Assembly: GCA_045638145.1 (NCBI GenBank)
Contig: JAZUAU010000027.1
Location: 160,492 to 224,491, forward strand
Length of the DNA: 64,000 nucleotides
Origin: SFWF01 sp045638145
Lineage (GTDB): Bacteria; Bacillota; Clostridia; Oscillospirales; Acutalibacteraceae
Reading direction: 5' to 3'
The notes below the pieces were generated by a model that was given only the letters and a program-made list of their open reading frames with translations, was not told where the DNA came from and did no database searches. A program made the translations under genes and the position numbers. This document shows, piece by piece, positions 41,073 through 48,831 of the stretch (positions are counted from its first letter, which is position 1; the number at the start of each line of letters is the position of its first letter).

Positions 41073-42560
41073 ATGCGGACCTGCGGTATTTTAATGCCGA
41101 TTTTCTCCCTTTCGGGGGACTATGGAATAGGCTCCTTCGGAAAGAACGCAAGGGCTTTTATAGACTTTCTTAAAAAGGGCGGACAGACCTATTGGCAGAT
41201 TCTGCCCCTATCCCCGACAAACTACGGAGACTCGCCATATCAGTCCTTTTCGTCCTTTGCGGGAAACCCGTATTTTATAGATATTGAAACACTCATAGAA
41301 GAGGGGCTCATAACAAAAGAAGAGGCCGATTCCTTTGATTTCGGCTCGGACCCCTTAAAAATCAATTATGCAAAGCTTTATTATAACCGCGCAAAGCTTT
41401 TAAAACTCGCGTACAAAAATTTCACACCGAGTAAAGACTATTACAATTTTTTGAATAATAATTCATTCTGGCTGGATGATTATGCACTTTTTTATGCTAT
41501 AAAGGCGAAAAATCCCGAAACACCTCTCGGGAAATGGGAAAAAGGGCTAAAAAAACGGGATGCTGAACGATTGGCAGAAGCCCGTCGCGAGCTCTCTGAC
41601 GAGATAGATTTTTGCAAGTTCTGTCAGTTCAAATTTTTCGAGCAGTGGTTTCGCCTTAAAAATTACGCCAACGAAAACGGCATAAAAATTATCGGAGATA
41701 TCCCGATATACGTCGCGCTCGACTCAGCCGACCTTTGGACCGAGCCCGAGCAGTTTCTCGTTGACGAGGAGCTTTCACCCTCCTTCGTTGCGGGATGTCC
41801 GCCCGACGCCTTTTCAGAGGACGGTCAGCTTTGGGGCAACCCCCTTTATAACTTCGAGCAGATGAAGTCGGATGGTTATAAATGGTGGAAGCGCCGTCTC
41901 GGTTTTGCTCTCGGAATATATGATGTTGTCAGAATAGACCATTTCAGAGCTTTCGAGGCGTATTATGCAATTCCTGCCGAGGACGAAACGGCTAAAAACG
42001 GCAGCTGGAGAAAGGGCCCCGGCATAGAGCTTTTCAGTGAGCTTAAAAAGGAATTTTCCGAAGAGCTTCCCATAATTGCCGAGGATTTAGGCTTTTTAAC
42101 ACCCGAAGTCAGAAAGCTTCTTCGTGAAACGGGCTTCCCCGGAATGAAGGTGCTGCAATTTGCCTTTGACACCCGTGAGGAAAGCGATTATCTACCCCAT
42201 AATTACACTAACAACTGTGTGGTTTATACCGGCACACACGACAACGATACTATAAACGGTTGGACTTTTACCGCATCAAAGAGCGACGTTGAAGCCGCAC
42301 GAAGATATATGCACGTAGACGACGAGGAAGGCTTTAATTGGGCGATGATGCGCACCGCAATGATGAGCGTTGCCGACACCTCGATTTTAATGATGGCAGA
42401 CCTCCTCGGTCTAGGCAGCGAGGGCAGAATTAACACCCCCTCAACCCTCGGAGGCAATTGGCAGTGGAGAATTGCCAACGGCTGTATAAACGATTGGCTT
42501 GCTGGCATACTTTACGAGAACACCGAGCTATACTGTAGATTACCGAATAACAAAGTATAA
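41073..42560 (+). CDS. malQ: 4-alpha-glucanotransferase (amylomaltase)
   Basis: GH77 enzyme that rearranges alpha-1,4-glucans, 495 residues. Landmarks are YGIGSFG, YWQILPLSPTNYGDSPYQSFSSFAGNPYFID (in blocks: WQILPLSPTNYGDSPYQS, SFAGNPYFID), the nucleophile region VVRIDHFRAFEAY (Asp), IAEDLGFLTPEV (general acid Glu), and GTHDNDT (third Asp). Being the last gene of the importer operon, it strengthens the case that the imported sugar is a malto-oligosaccharide. Confidence 0.95.
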   Translation: MRTCGILMPIFSLSGDYGIGSFGKNARAFIDFLKKGGQTYWQILPLSPTNYGDSPYQSFSSFAGNPYFIDIETLIEEGLITKEEADSFDFGSDPLKINYAKLYYNRAKLLKLAYKNFTPSKDYYNFLNNNSFWLDDYALFYAIKAKNPETPLGKWEKGLKKRDAERLAEARRELSDEIDFCKFCQFKFFEQWFRLKNYANENGIKIIGDIPIYVALDSADLWTEPEQFLVDEELSPSFVAGCPPDAFSEDGQLWGNPLYNFEQMKSDGYKWWKRRLGFALGIYDVVRIDHFRAFEAYYAIPAEDETAKNGSWRKGPGIELFSELKKEFSEELPIIAEDLGFLTPEVRKLLRETGFPGMKVLQFAFDTREESDYLPHNYTNNCVVYTGTHDNDTINGWTFTASKSDVEAARRYMHVDDEEGFNWAMMRTAMMSVADTSILMMADLLGLGSEGRINTPSTLGGNWQWRIANGCINDWLAGILYENTELYCRLPNNKV

Positions 42561-42561
42561 C

Positions 42562-42602
42562 AAAAAACGGACGAAGATATTTTTCTTCGTCCGTTTGGTT
42601 TT
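42562..42602. terminator. Terminator after malQ
   Basis: AAACGGACGAAG (42565-42576) and CTTCGTCCGTTT (42585-42596) form a perfect 12-bp stem. It is bidirectional and faces the DtxR-type gene. Confidence 0.85.
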
Positions 42603-42619
42603 CCTGTGAAAAACTGTCG

Positions 42620-42985
42620 TTATTTGTATTTATTTATGTGCTTTTTAATTGCTTCAATCGAAGCATCGCTTATGTGGTGCTCAATTTTGCAGGCATCCTC
42701 TGCGGCAGTTTCCTTATCAACACCGAGTCGCACGAGAAATTCTGTAATAAGGGTATGTCGCTCAAAAATCTTTTCAGCAATTTCGAGACCTGCCTTGGTT
42801 AAAGATAGGTATCCGTCTTTATCCGCCGTTACGTAACCGCCGTTTTTAAGAAGACTCATTGCTCTTGAAACACTCGGCTTTGAATAGCCCATATATTCGC
42901 CGATATCAATAGCGCGGACAGGACCTTTTTGAGAGAGAACGTGTATTGTTTCGAGATACATTTCTCCCGATTCCTGAATAGCCAT
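42620..42985 (-). CDS. DtxR/MntR-family metal-dependent repressor
   Basis: 121 residues from ATG 42985 (AGGTGGTG upstream; the frame to 43042 is an over-extension). An N-terminal winged helix has IGEYMGYSKPSVSRAMSLLKNGGYV. A metal-binding and dimer domain follows, with KIFERHTLITEFL and ACKIEHHISDASIEAIKKHI. It lacks the C-terminal SH3-like domain, as in MntR-type and many clostridial Fe regulators. It is divergent from feoA, whose promoter carries a matching palindrome, so it is likely an iron-responsive repressor of feo. Confidence 0.85.
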   Translation of the reverse strand: MAIQESGEMYLETIHVLSQKGPVRAIDIGEYMGYSKPSVSRAMSLLKNGGYVTADKDGYLSLTKAGLEIAEKIFERHTLITEFLVRLGVDKETAAEDACKIEHHISDASIEAIKKHINKYK

Positions 42986-43063
42986 AATTTCACCACCTAT
43001 TGGTAATATTTTATCATAAAATATGATATCTTTCAACAACAAAAAATTTTTTCGAAAAAACTA

Positions 43064-43092
43064 TTGACAAATGCTTCCAACGAGAGTATAAT
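43064..43092 (+). promoter_or_regulatory. feoA promoter, perfect consensus
   Basis: TTGACA (43064-43069), N17, TATAAT (43087-43092), 56 bases before feoA. Confidence 0.9.
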
Positions 43093-43100
43093 ACCTATGC

Positions 43101-43118
43101 AGTTAGCGGAGGCTAACC
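43101..43118. promoter_or_regulatory. DtxR-type operator 1 (feoA)
   Basis: GTTAGC-GGAG-GCTAAC palindrome (core 43102-43117) centred about 10 bases after the predicted transcription start of feoA. It has the same half-sites as operator 2. Confidence 0.85.
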
Positions 43119-43148
43119 GATATTTTAGCGTTTCAGAGGTGATAATAT

Positions 43149-43361
43149 ATGAATCTTCGTGAAGCAGTAGAAGGAGAGGAGTATATTGTCAGAGAGATAC
43201 TTACCGACGATGAGGAGCTTGACGCCTTTCTTTTTTCGCTCGGTTGCTATCAGGGTCAGCCCATAACGGTAGTGGCTTACCGCCGCGGGGGAATGACCGT
43301 GTCTATCAAGGACGCAAGATACAACATAGATAATCAGCTCGCAGAAGCTATTATTATATAA
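43149..43361 (+). CDS. feoA: Ferrous iron transport protein A
   Basis: A 70-residue SH3-like protein that supports FeoB. Features are the LREAVEGEEYIVREI start, LFSLGCYQGQPITVV and the C-terminal VSIKDARYNIDNQLAEAIII. Compared with classical FeoA (75-85 aa) it is slightly short but complete. It lies under a consensus promoter with an overlapping DtxR-type palindrome. Confidence 0.9.
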   Translation: MNLREAVEGEEYIVREILTDDEELDAFLFSLGCYQGQPITVVAYRRGGMTVSIKDARYNIDNQLAEAIII

Positions 43362-43406
43362 TCAAAAGAAGCGGACTTTATATGGTCCGCACTTATTCGA
43401 TCACCG

Positions 43407-43424
43407 AGTTAGCCTGTGCTAACT
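43407..43424. promoter_or_regulatory. DtxR-type operator 2 (feoB)
   Basis: AGTTAGC-CTGT-GCTAACT, a perfect 7-base-arm palindrome in the feoA-feoB gap, 22 bases before the feoB ATG. A GCGGAC/GTCCGC hairpin lies just upstream (43372-43390). Confidence 0.85.
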
Positions 43425-43445
43425 GAAAGACTTGGAGGAAATTTT

Positions 43446-45458
43446 ATGAGAATCGCCTTAACAGGCAACCCGAACTCAGGAAAGACCACAATGTACAATG
43501 CCCTCACAGGCAAAAACGAAAAGGTCGGAAACTGGGCAGGAGTAACGGTAGAAAAGAAACAGAGCCCTATAAAGAAAGGCTTTTACAGCGGCAGGGAGCC
43601 CCTCGTTGCGGTAGACCTTCCCGGTGCCTACTCAATGTCACCCTTTACAAGTGAGGAAAGCGTTACAAGCGACTATGTTAAAAACGCCGAACCCGACGTT
43701 ATTATAAACATAGTCGATGCAACCAACCTCAGCCGAAGCCTTTTCTTCACAACCCAGCTTTTAGAGCTTGGAATTCCCGTTGTAGTTGCCCTCAACAAGA
43801 GCGATATAAACGAGAAAAAGGAAACGGTTATCGATACCAAAAAACTTGCGGAGAAGCTTGGCTGTCCCGTAGTAAATACCGTTTCAACCTCGGCAGACGG
43901 ACTCAAAGAGCTTATTAAAACCGCCGTATCGATTATCGGACGTGAACAGTCTGCACCATATGTTCAGGGCGATGTTGACCTCACCGATAAGGAGGCGGTT
44001 ATTGCCGCCGACAAAAAGCGTTTCGACTTTGTAAACGAGCTTGTTAGCTCGGTAGAAAGCCGCAAGGTGAAAACAAGTGAGCGTGGTATCGGAGACAAAA
44101 TCGACGAAATTTTGACAAACAAGTGGCTCGGAATTCCGATTTTTGCCGTCGTTATGTTCCTTGTTTTCTACATATCTCAGACCACACTCGGCACCTGGAT
44201 TGCCGAAGGCGTAGAGGTTGGCGGGGTGTTCATTCCCGGACTTGTAACCTATATCGAAATGTTCCAGGAGTGGGTTGCCGGATTTTTAACCGATGCAAAC
44301 CCCCTTATTACCGCCCTGCTTGTTGACGGTGTTATCGGCGGTGTAGCCGCAGTAATCGGCTTTTTGCCCCTCGTTATGGTAATGTATTTCCTCATTGCCC
44401 TTTTAGAGGACTGCGGATATATGTCCCGCGTTGCTGTCGTACTCGACCCCATTTTTAAAAGAGTCGGTCTTTCGGGCAAGAGTGTTATCCCCTTTGTTAT
44501 TGCCGTTGGCTGTGCCGTTCCCGGTGTTATGGCAAGCCGCACAATCCGAAACGAGCGTGAGCGCAGAGCAACCGCAATGCTTGCACCCTTTATGCCCTGC
44601 GGAGCAAAAATTCCTGTAATCGCCCTCTTTGCAGGCGCATTCTTCGATAATGCAGGCTGGGTCAGCGCCCTTATGTACCTTACCGGTATAGTCCTTATCT
44701 TTGTCGGTGCGCTTCTCGTTAATAAAATCACAGGAAACTTACCCAAGAAGTCATATTTCATTATCGAGCTTCCAGAGTATAAAGCTCCCTCGTTCGGCGG
44801 CGCGTTTAAGTCTATGTGCAGCAGAGGTAAGGAGTATATAATCAAGGCGGCTACCATTATCCTCCTTTGCAATACTGCCGTTCAGATTATGCAGACCTTT
44901 GATTGGGGTTTTGCAGAGGCACCCTCGGCAGATGCTTCTATTCTGGCGTCTATCGCCCGTCCCTTTGCTTATCTTCTTGTGCCCGTTGTCGGTGTAGTTT
45001 CTTGGCAGCTTGCCGCAGCGGCTGTTACAGGCTTTATCGCAAAGGAAAACGTTGTGGGCACCCTTGCCGTTTGCTTTGTAGGACTTGAAAACCTTATCGA
45101 CACCGAAGAGCTTGCCATGATGGAGGGCGCAGGTGCTGAGGTTGCAGGAGTTATGGCAATTACTAAGGTTGCCGCACTCGCTTACCTTATGTTCAACCTT
45201 TATACACCTCCCTGCTTTGCCGCAATCGGAGCTATGAATGCCGAAATGAAGAGTACGAAGTGGCTTTGGGGCGGAGTCGGACTTCAGCTTGCAGTAGGCT
45301 ATATAGTAGCTTTCCTCGTTTATCAGTTTGGCACCCTCTTTACCAAGGGATATTTGGGAGAGGCATTCCTTCCCGGTGCGGTAGCAGTAATCGTTATGAT
45401 AGTAATCATAGCCTTCCTTTGTGCAAGAGGTGGAGAAAAACAGAAAAAGAAGGCTTAA
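43446..45458 (+). CDS. feoB: Ferrous iron transporter B
   Basis: A 670-residue Fe2+ transporter. An N-terminal G domain carries GNPNSGKTT (G1), VAVDLPGAYS (G3) and ALNKSDI (G4). A helical regulator region lies at about residues 165-260. The membrane part has the two gate motifs LLEDCGYMSR and AVGCAVPGVMASR, and FMPCGAKIPV. ATG 43446 follows TGGAGGA; the frame start at 43416 overlaps operator 2. A 48-codon partner gene follows after 3 bases. Confidence 0.97.
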   Translation: MRIALTGNPNSGKTTMYNALTGKNEKVGNWAGVTVEKKQSPIKKGFYSGREPLVAVDLPGAYSMSPFTSEESVTSDYVKNAEPDVIINIVDATNLSRSLFFTTQLLELGIPVVVALNKSDINEKKETVIDTKKLAEKLGCPVVNTVSTSADGLKELIKTAVSIIGREQSAPYVQGDVDLTDKEAVIAADKKRFDFVNELVSSVESRKVKTSERGIGDKIDEILTNKWLGIPIFAVVMFLVFYISQTTLGTWIAEGVEVGGVFIPGLVTYIEMFQEWVAGFLTDANPLITALLVDGVIGGVAAVIGFLPLVMVMYFLIALLEDCGYMSRVAVVLDPIFKRVGLSGKSVIPFVIAVGCAVPGVMASRTIRNERERRATAMLAPFMPCGAKIPVIALFAGAFFDNAGWVSALMYLTGIVLIFVGALLVNKITGNLPKKSYFIIELPEYKAPSFGGAFKSMCSRGKEYIIKAATIILLCNTAVQIMQTFDWGFAEAPSADASILASIARPFAYLLVPVVGVVSWQLAAAAVTGFIAKENVVGTLAVCFVGLENLIDTEELAMMEGAGAEVAGVMAITKVAALAYLMFNLYTPPCFAAIGAMNAEMKSTKWLWGGVGLQLAVGYIVAFLVYQFGTLFTKGYLGEAFLPGAVAVIVMIVIIAFLCARGGEKQKKKA

Positions 45459-45461
45459 GCT

Positions 45462-45608
45462 ATGGAGAATATAATTGTAATTTTAATAGTCGCGGCAATA
45501 GTAGCCGCAGCCCTTTTCTATATTATTCGAGAAAAAAGAAAGGGCAGAAAATGTATAGGCTGTCCTGCCGCTACAAACTGCGCGGGCGGTTGCAGAAAAA
45601 AACAATAA
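45462..45608 (+). CDS. FeoB-associated Cys-rich membrane protein
   Basis: A 48-residue peptide: one N-terminal membrane helix (about residues 4-22), a basic stretch (REKRKGRK), then four cysteines arranged C-x2-C-x5-C-x3-C. This is the small FeoB-associated Cys-rich family (FeoC-position protein) of Firmicutes, whose exact role is unknown. It starts 3 bases after the feoB stop (AAGCTATGG context), so it is probably translated by coupling. Short, but composition and position make it convincing. Confidence 0.88.
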   Translation: MENIIVILIVAAIVAAALFYIIREKRKGRKCIGCPAATNCAGGCRKKQ

Positions 45609-45634
45609 TTCTCTAAAAATTCCTCTAAAACGAA

Positions 45635-45672
45635 GGCGGTTCGGGATTTCTCCCGAGCCGCCATAAATTTTT
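45635..45672. terminator. Bidirectional terminator (feo operon / phage block)
   Basis: GGCGGTTCGGGA (45635-45646) and TCCCGAGCCGCC (45651-45662) form a 12-bp stem with one mismatch. AT-rich flanks lie on both sides. Confidence 0.85.
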
Positions 45673-45677
45673 ATTGT

Positions 45678-45914
45678 TTACTTCTCAGCTTTCACCTCCG
45701 CCTTTATGCTCTCGACAAAAGAATTGTACCGTGCAAATTCATCGGGTTTAGTGTCCCTCTGTCGGAGAATTGCGAGCTCATCATCAACAGAGTAAACCTC
45801 ACGAATGCGGTCGACTACTCTCTGCTCATAGGGGATAGGGTCTGCTTTAGCGGTAAATTCGGCAATTTCCTCTGCCGTCATATCTCGATAAATTCCGTTA
45901 TCATATATTCTCAT
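45678..45914 (-). CDS. Small phage protein at the end of the late operon
   Basis: 78 residues from ATG 45914, which overlaps the stop of the fibre gene (ATGA). It is charged and soluble (YRDMTAEEIAEFTAKADPIPYEQ, VDDELAILRQRDTKPDEFARYNSF). Similar short proteins often close phage tail-fibre cassettes (XkdX/DUF-type position), but no function is assigned. A GGGGGT stretch upstream can act as the ribosome site. Confidence 0.6.
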   Translation of the reverse strand: MRIYDNGIYRDMTAEEIAEFTAKADPIPYEQRVVDRIREVYSVDDELAILRQRDTKPDEFARYNSFVESIKAEVKAEK

Positions 45915-47308
45915 TTTCCAATATACCCCCTTATTGTAATTTGTGAGCCTGCGGGTATTAGCGAGGTTGCGGTTGCACATTGTATTTTAATTGCTTGTAG
46001 TGTTTCCAATATTTGTGCAATCGTTGTAGTAAGGTTTACACCAACCACATTATTAGCCCCAAGTGTTTCGGCACAAATATTAAAGCGGAAATTATTATCA
46101 AAATATTTTGAATAAAAATTGCCCTGCATAACATAACTTGCGTGATTCCAAGTTTTTATAACACCAACAACAGGCTCGGCATAAGTTGTTTTACTTTTTA
46201 TCAGCAAGTTCCCACTCTGTACCGCTTCGGGCTTTGCTATTGATAAAGCGATATAAAAATCTTTTACCTTTAAAATATCAGGGAAAGTAGTTTCATCAAT
46301 CGTTATACTGTTTACGGCTTCTTCTAATGTAATGTTTGCTATTGTTACAAAAGTGCCACCACTACTACCACCGCCCACATTAGCCAACGCTTCCTCAAAA
46401 TCGGTAATATTAACCTTATCCTCAAGGTCGATAACCTCTGCAATAACGTCAATAAGATAATCACCAGAGTTGTCATCAAGATGCGTTTCTATAAGATACT
46501 TCTTACCAATTGTAAAGGAGTAATTATTCGGTTCAACTCTTATGCTCATTCCATTGGTAAAGTATAACTCGTACATAATATCCCCAATGGAAGAAACTTC
46601 AGATAATTCATATATATGTGCTCCTTCTATAAAATCAGTAAGAACATATACTCCTTCCACAGATATTTCTTTGAACTGCAAGTTTGCTTTTGTTGCAACA
46701 GCATCGGCAACCGCCTTGCCGCTTTGAGCGTTTTCGCTTTCGGGTTTGTAGATTTGGTCGGTTATAGCGTCGTTACCCGCTTCGCCCTTTTCTCCACGGT
46801 CTCCCTTCTCGCCCTTAAGCTCTCCGTTTTGAAGTTTTTCCTCTAATTCGGCAACAAAAGCTTCGGCGTCTGAAGCAGCCTTCTTTACATCGTTTTCCAA
46901 AGCAGAAAGTGAGGGGATATATTCCGCCTCCCCCTCATCGCCTCGCGAAACAGAGGTAAAATAAAGTGTCACAGGGTAGGAAAGCACCTCGCCCGTAGGC
47001 TCGTCCCCGTCGGACAGGGGTGTGATAACGGCAACTGCCTCAAGCTCGCCACCATACTGCGTGAGATATTTCGGTATGCCTCTTCTGACAGAAGGCATAC
47101 TGTCAGGGCTCAGGTTTTCGCTTGGGAAATAGCCTGCGGTTACAGAGTTAAAGTCGATTCTGTAAAGGGCTTTTTCCGTGCCTACGGCAGAAAGGTCGAA
47201 CACAACCTCTGTAGCATTATCTTCATACTGCATACCCGCCCAAAGTTTCTCGGCGGGCAAAGGGTTTGAGCCTTTGCCGTCGATTCTAATTAAAATTTTT
47301 CTTTTCAT
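45911..47308 (-). CDS. Phage tail fibre/baseplate upper protein with collagen-like stretch
   Basis: A 465-residue structural protein. The N-terminal 120 residues resemble BppU-type baseplate domains (ILIRIDGKGSNPLP, AVYRIDF-like core). A coiled-coil then leads to a short collagen-like GEKGDRGEKGEAG, followed by the fibre motif SENAQSGKAVADAVATK, after which comes a beta-rich host-binding part. It lies after the lysin gene, as many receptor-binding genes do in clostridial phages. This is one of two fibre-type genes in the block (the other is at 56.2-58.0 kb). Confidence 0.75.
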   Translation of the reverse strand: MKRKILIRIDGKGSNPLPAEKLWAGMQYEDNATEVVFDLSAVGTEKALYRIDFNSVTAGYFPSENLSPDSMPSVRRGIPKYLTQYGGELEAVAVITPLSDGDEPTGEVLSYPVTLYFTSVSRGDEGEAEYIPSLSALENDVKKAASDAEAFVAELEEKLQNGELKGEKGDRGEKGEAGNDAITDQIYKPESENAQSGKAVADAVATKANLQFKEISVEGVYVLTDFIEGAHIYELSEVSSIGDIMYELYFTNGMSIRVEPNNYSFTIGKKYLIETHLDDNSGDYLIDVIAEVIDLEDKVNITDFEEALANVGGGSSGGTFVTIANITLEEAVNSITIDETTFPDILKVKDFYIALSIAKPEAVQSGNLLIKSKTTYAEPVVGVIKTWNHASYVMQGNFYSKYFDNNFRFNICAETLGANNVVGVNLTTTIAQILETLQAIKIQCATATSLIPAGSQITIRGYIGK

Positions 47309-47320
47309 ATTTTCTCTCCT

Positions 47321-48304
47321 TTACTTTGTAATTCTTATCTGCAGGCGGTCGATTTTCTTGCCGTAGACCCCTGCATAGTCGTTGTTATCGGTCACCCACG
47401 GATAGTAGCTACCGCCGATTCGAGCCACTCGGCACTGTACCGAGTAGTCGTGAGCTCCGAGAAGCCGTACCCGTACACAGTCGATATCCTTGCCGTAAAG
47501 TCCCGCGTAGTCGGTGCGGTTTTTAACCCAAGGAAGCCATCTGCCACCTACTGTGTGCACCTGATATTCAACATCTCCTTCGGATAAAGAGGCGTATATA
47601 CAACGGATAGGCTGCCCCGTAATGCCTGCATAGTCGGAGTCACCGCGAACGTTCGGTAACCAGCCGCGCTGGGCGGTGTAAACCTGATAGGTAACCTCGG
47701 GCAGAGGCTTGGGGCGGTCGCTTTTCTTTACGAGACCACAACGGGAAATCAGCACCTCGCTTATAGCGGCGGCACACTTGTCGGCATAGTCCTCGGTAAG
47801 GATTATGGGGGTGTCTGTGGTAGAATCCATAAACCCGAGTTCAAGCAGTACGGCGGGCATATCGCTCTCGGTACACTCGTGAAAGCTTGCCGAGGCGAGG
47901 GGAGTCGCTCTATTTCCGCGGAGCCCCGTGTGTTTTATGAGAGAGGAATAAAGTGCCGACTGCCATTCCTTTGTTGCCTCATCTGCGCCTTTACAGGTAT
48001 AGGCGACTATACCGCCGCCGTTTCCTCCGTTAATGCCGGCGTTGTGATGCACAGAAACATAGATGTGTGCGCCCCATTTGTTAGCAGTATCGGTACGCTT
48101 TTTGAGTGACACATTAACCTTGCCCGTCCTGTCGTCAAGACGGATAAGCTCATATCCCTCATATTTTGACAGAATAGCTTCAATTTTTTCGCAGATGCGC
48201 GAATTAAGCTTCCACTCCCTCGTTTCAGCGGGGTCTATCGATTTCAGACACCGCTTCCCCGCGGTGTAAAGCCCGTGCCCCGCGTTTAAAGCAATTTTAA
48301 ACAT
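47321..48304 (-). CDS. Phage endolysin, N-acetylmuramoyl-L-alanine amidase (Ami_3)
   Basis: 327 residues. The N-terminal amidase_3 domain spans about residues 1-185, with zinc ligands in LNAGHG, a Glu region near residue 30, SVHHNA and VLLELGFMDS (catalytic Glu). The C-terminus carries three repeats of about 43 residues with the pattern Y-V-(x)-G-W-LPWV-(x)-DYAG-(x)-GKxI (VHTVGGRWLPWVKNRTDYAG for one). They resemble ChW-like wall-binding repeats. Together with holin and the XhlA-like protein it forms the lysis cassette. Confidence 0.88.
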   Translation of the reverse strand: MFKIALNAGHGLYTAGKRCLKSIDPAETREWKLNSRICEKIEAILSKYEGYELIRLDDRTGKVNVSLKKRTDTANKWGAHIYVSVHHNAGINGGNGGGIVAYTCKGADEATKEWQSALYSSLIKHTGLRGNRATPLASASFHECTESDMPAVLLELGFMDSTTDTPIILTEDYADKCAAAISEVLISRCGLVKKSDRPKPLPEVTYQVYTAQRGWLPNVRGDSDYAGITGQPIRCIYASLSEGDVEYQVHTVGGRWLPWVKNRTDYAGLYGKDIDCVRVRLLGAHDYSVQCRVARIGGSYYPWVTDNNDYAGVYGKKIDRLQIRITK

Positions 48305-48306
48305 AG

Positions 48307-48567
48307 TTATTCTCCTTTCTCGATAAACTGCTTGAAAAGCTCATGCATACCCGTTGAGGCAAGTCCCGAAACAAGACCTGAAAGCAGAATTTCGGGGGTA
48401 AAGGCAAAGCCATTCAGCCAGATGGCAACGGCTACACCGAGCAATCCCACGATGAGGGGGATGAAGCGGTTGAGAGCCTGTGTGGGTAAAATATTCTTGA
48501 CTATATATCCTATGCAAAGACAAATTCCTATAATGATAAGCACAAAATAGTTTTCTAAAAACTCCAT
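48307..48567 (-). CDS. Phage holin
   Basis: 86 residues from ATG 48567 (AAGGAGGTG upstream). Two to three membrane helices (FVLIIIGICLCIGYIV, FIPLIVGLLGVAVAIWL) and a charged C-terminus (HELFKQFIEKGE) fit the phage holin family common in clostridial prophages. It lies between the XhlA-like gene and the amidase gene. Confidence 0.8.
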   Translation of the reverse strand: MEFLENYFVLIIIGICLCIGYIVKNILPTQALNRFIPLIVGLLGVAVAIWLNGFAFTPEILLSGLVSGLASTGMHELFKQFIEKGE

Positions 48568-48568
48568 T

Positions 48569-48820
48569 TTACACACCTCCTTTATGAAAATCTTCAAGGT
48601 CGGAAATTCGGTGATTTATTACCTTTATTTCCTCGCGTTTTACTGCATCCTGTTTCTCAAGCTCGCAAACGCGGAGCAATATCTGCCCCAGCTGTTCAAC
48701 CTTCTTTTCAAGCTCCTCAATGCGAAAGGCGGTAAGTCTGTTTGAAACGAGAATTCCGCCAAGTGTACCGACAAGGGTACCAAACAGAGAAATAAGGCTG
48801 ACTATTACTGTTTCACTCAT
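48569..48820 (-). CDS. XhlA/haemolysin-like small phage membrane protein
   Basis: 83 residues: an N-terminal membrane helix (VIVSLISLFGTLVGTLGGILV) followed by a coiled coil (IEELEKKVEQLGQILLRV, EEIKVINHRISDLEDFH). The shape matches XhlA-like accessory lysis proteins, although the helix order is reversed relative to B. subtilis XhlA. It is 1 base from the holin start. Confidence 0.6.
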   Translation of the reverse strand: MSETVIVSLISLFGTLVGTLGGILVSNRLTAFRIEELEKKVEQLGQILLRVCELEKQDAVKREEIKVINHRISDLEDFHKGGV

Positions 48821-48831
48821 ATCGTTACCTC

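Noticed and set aside
44249..44872. 207-codon leftward ORF
   Set aside because: Antisense to feoB membrane domain; shadow.
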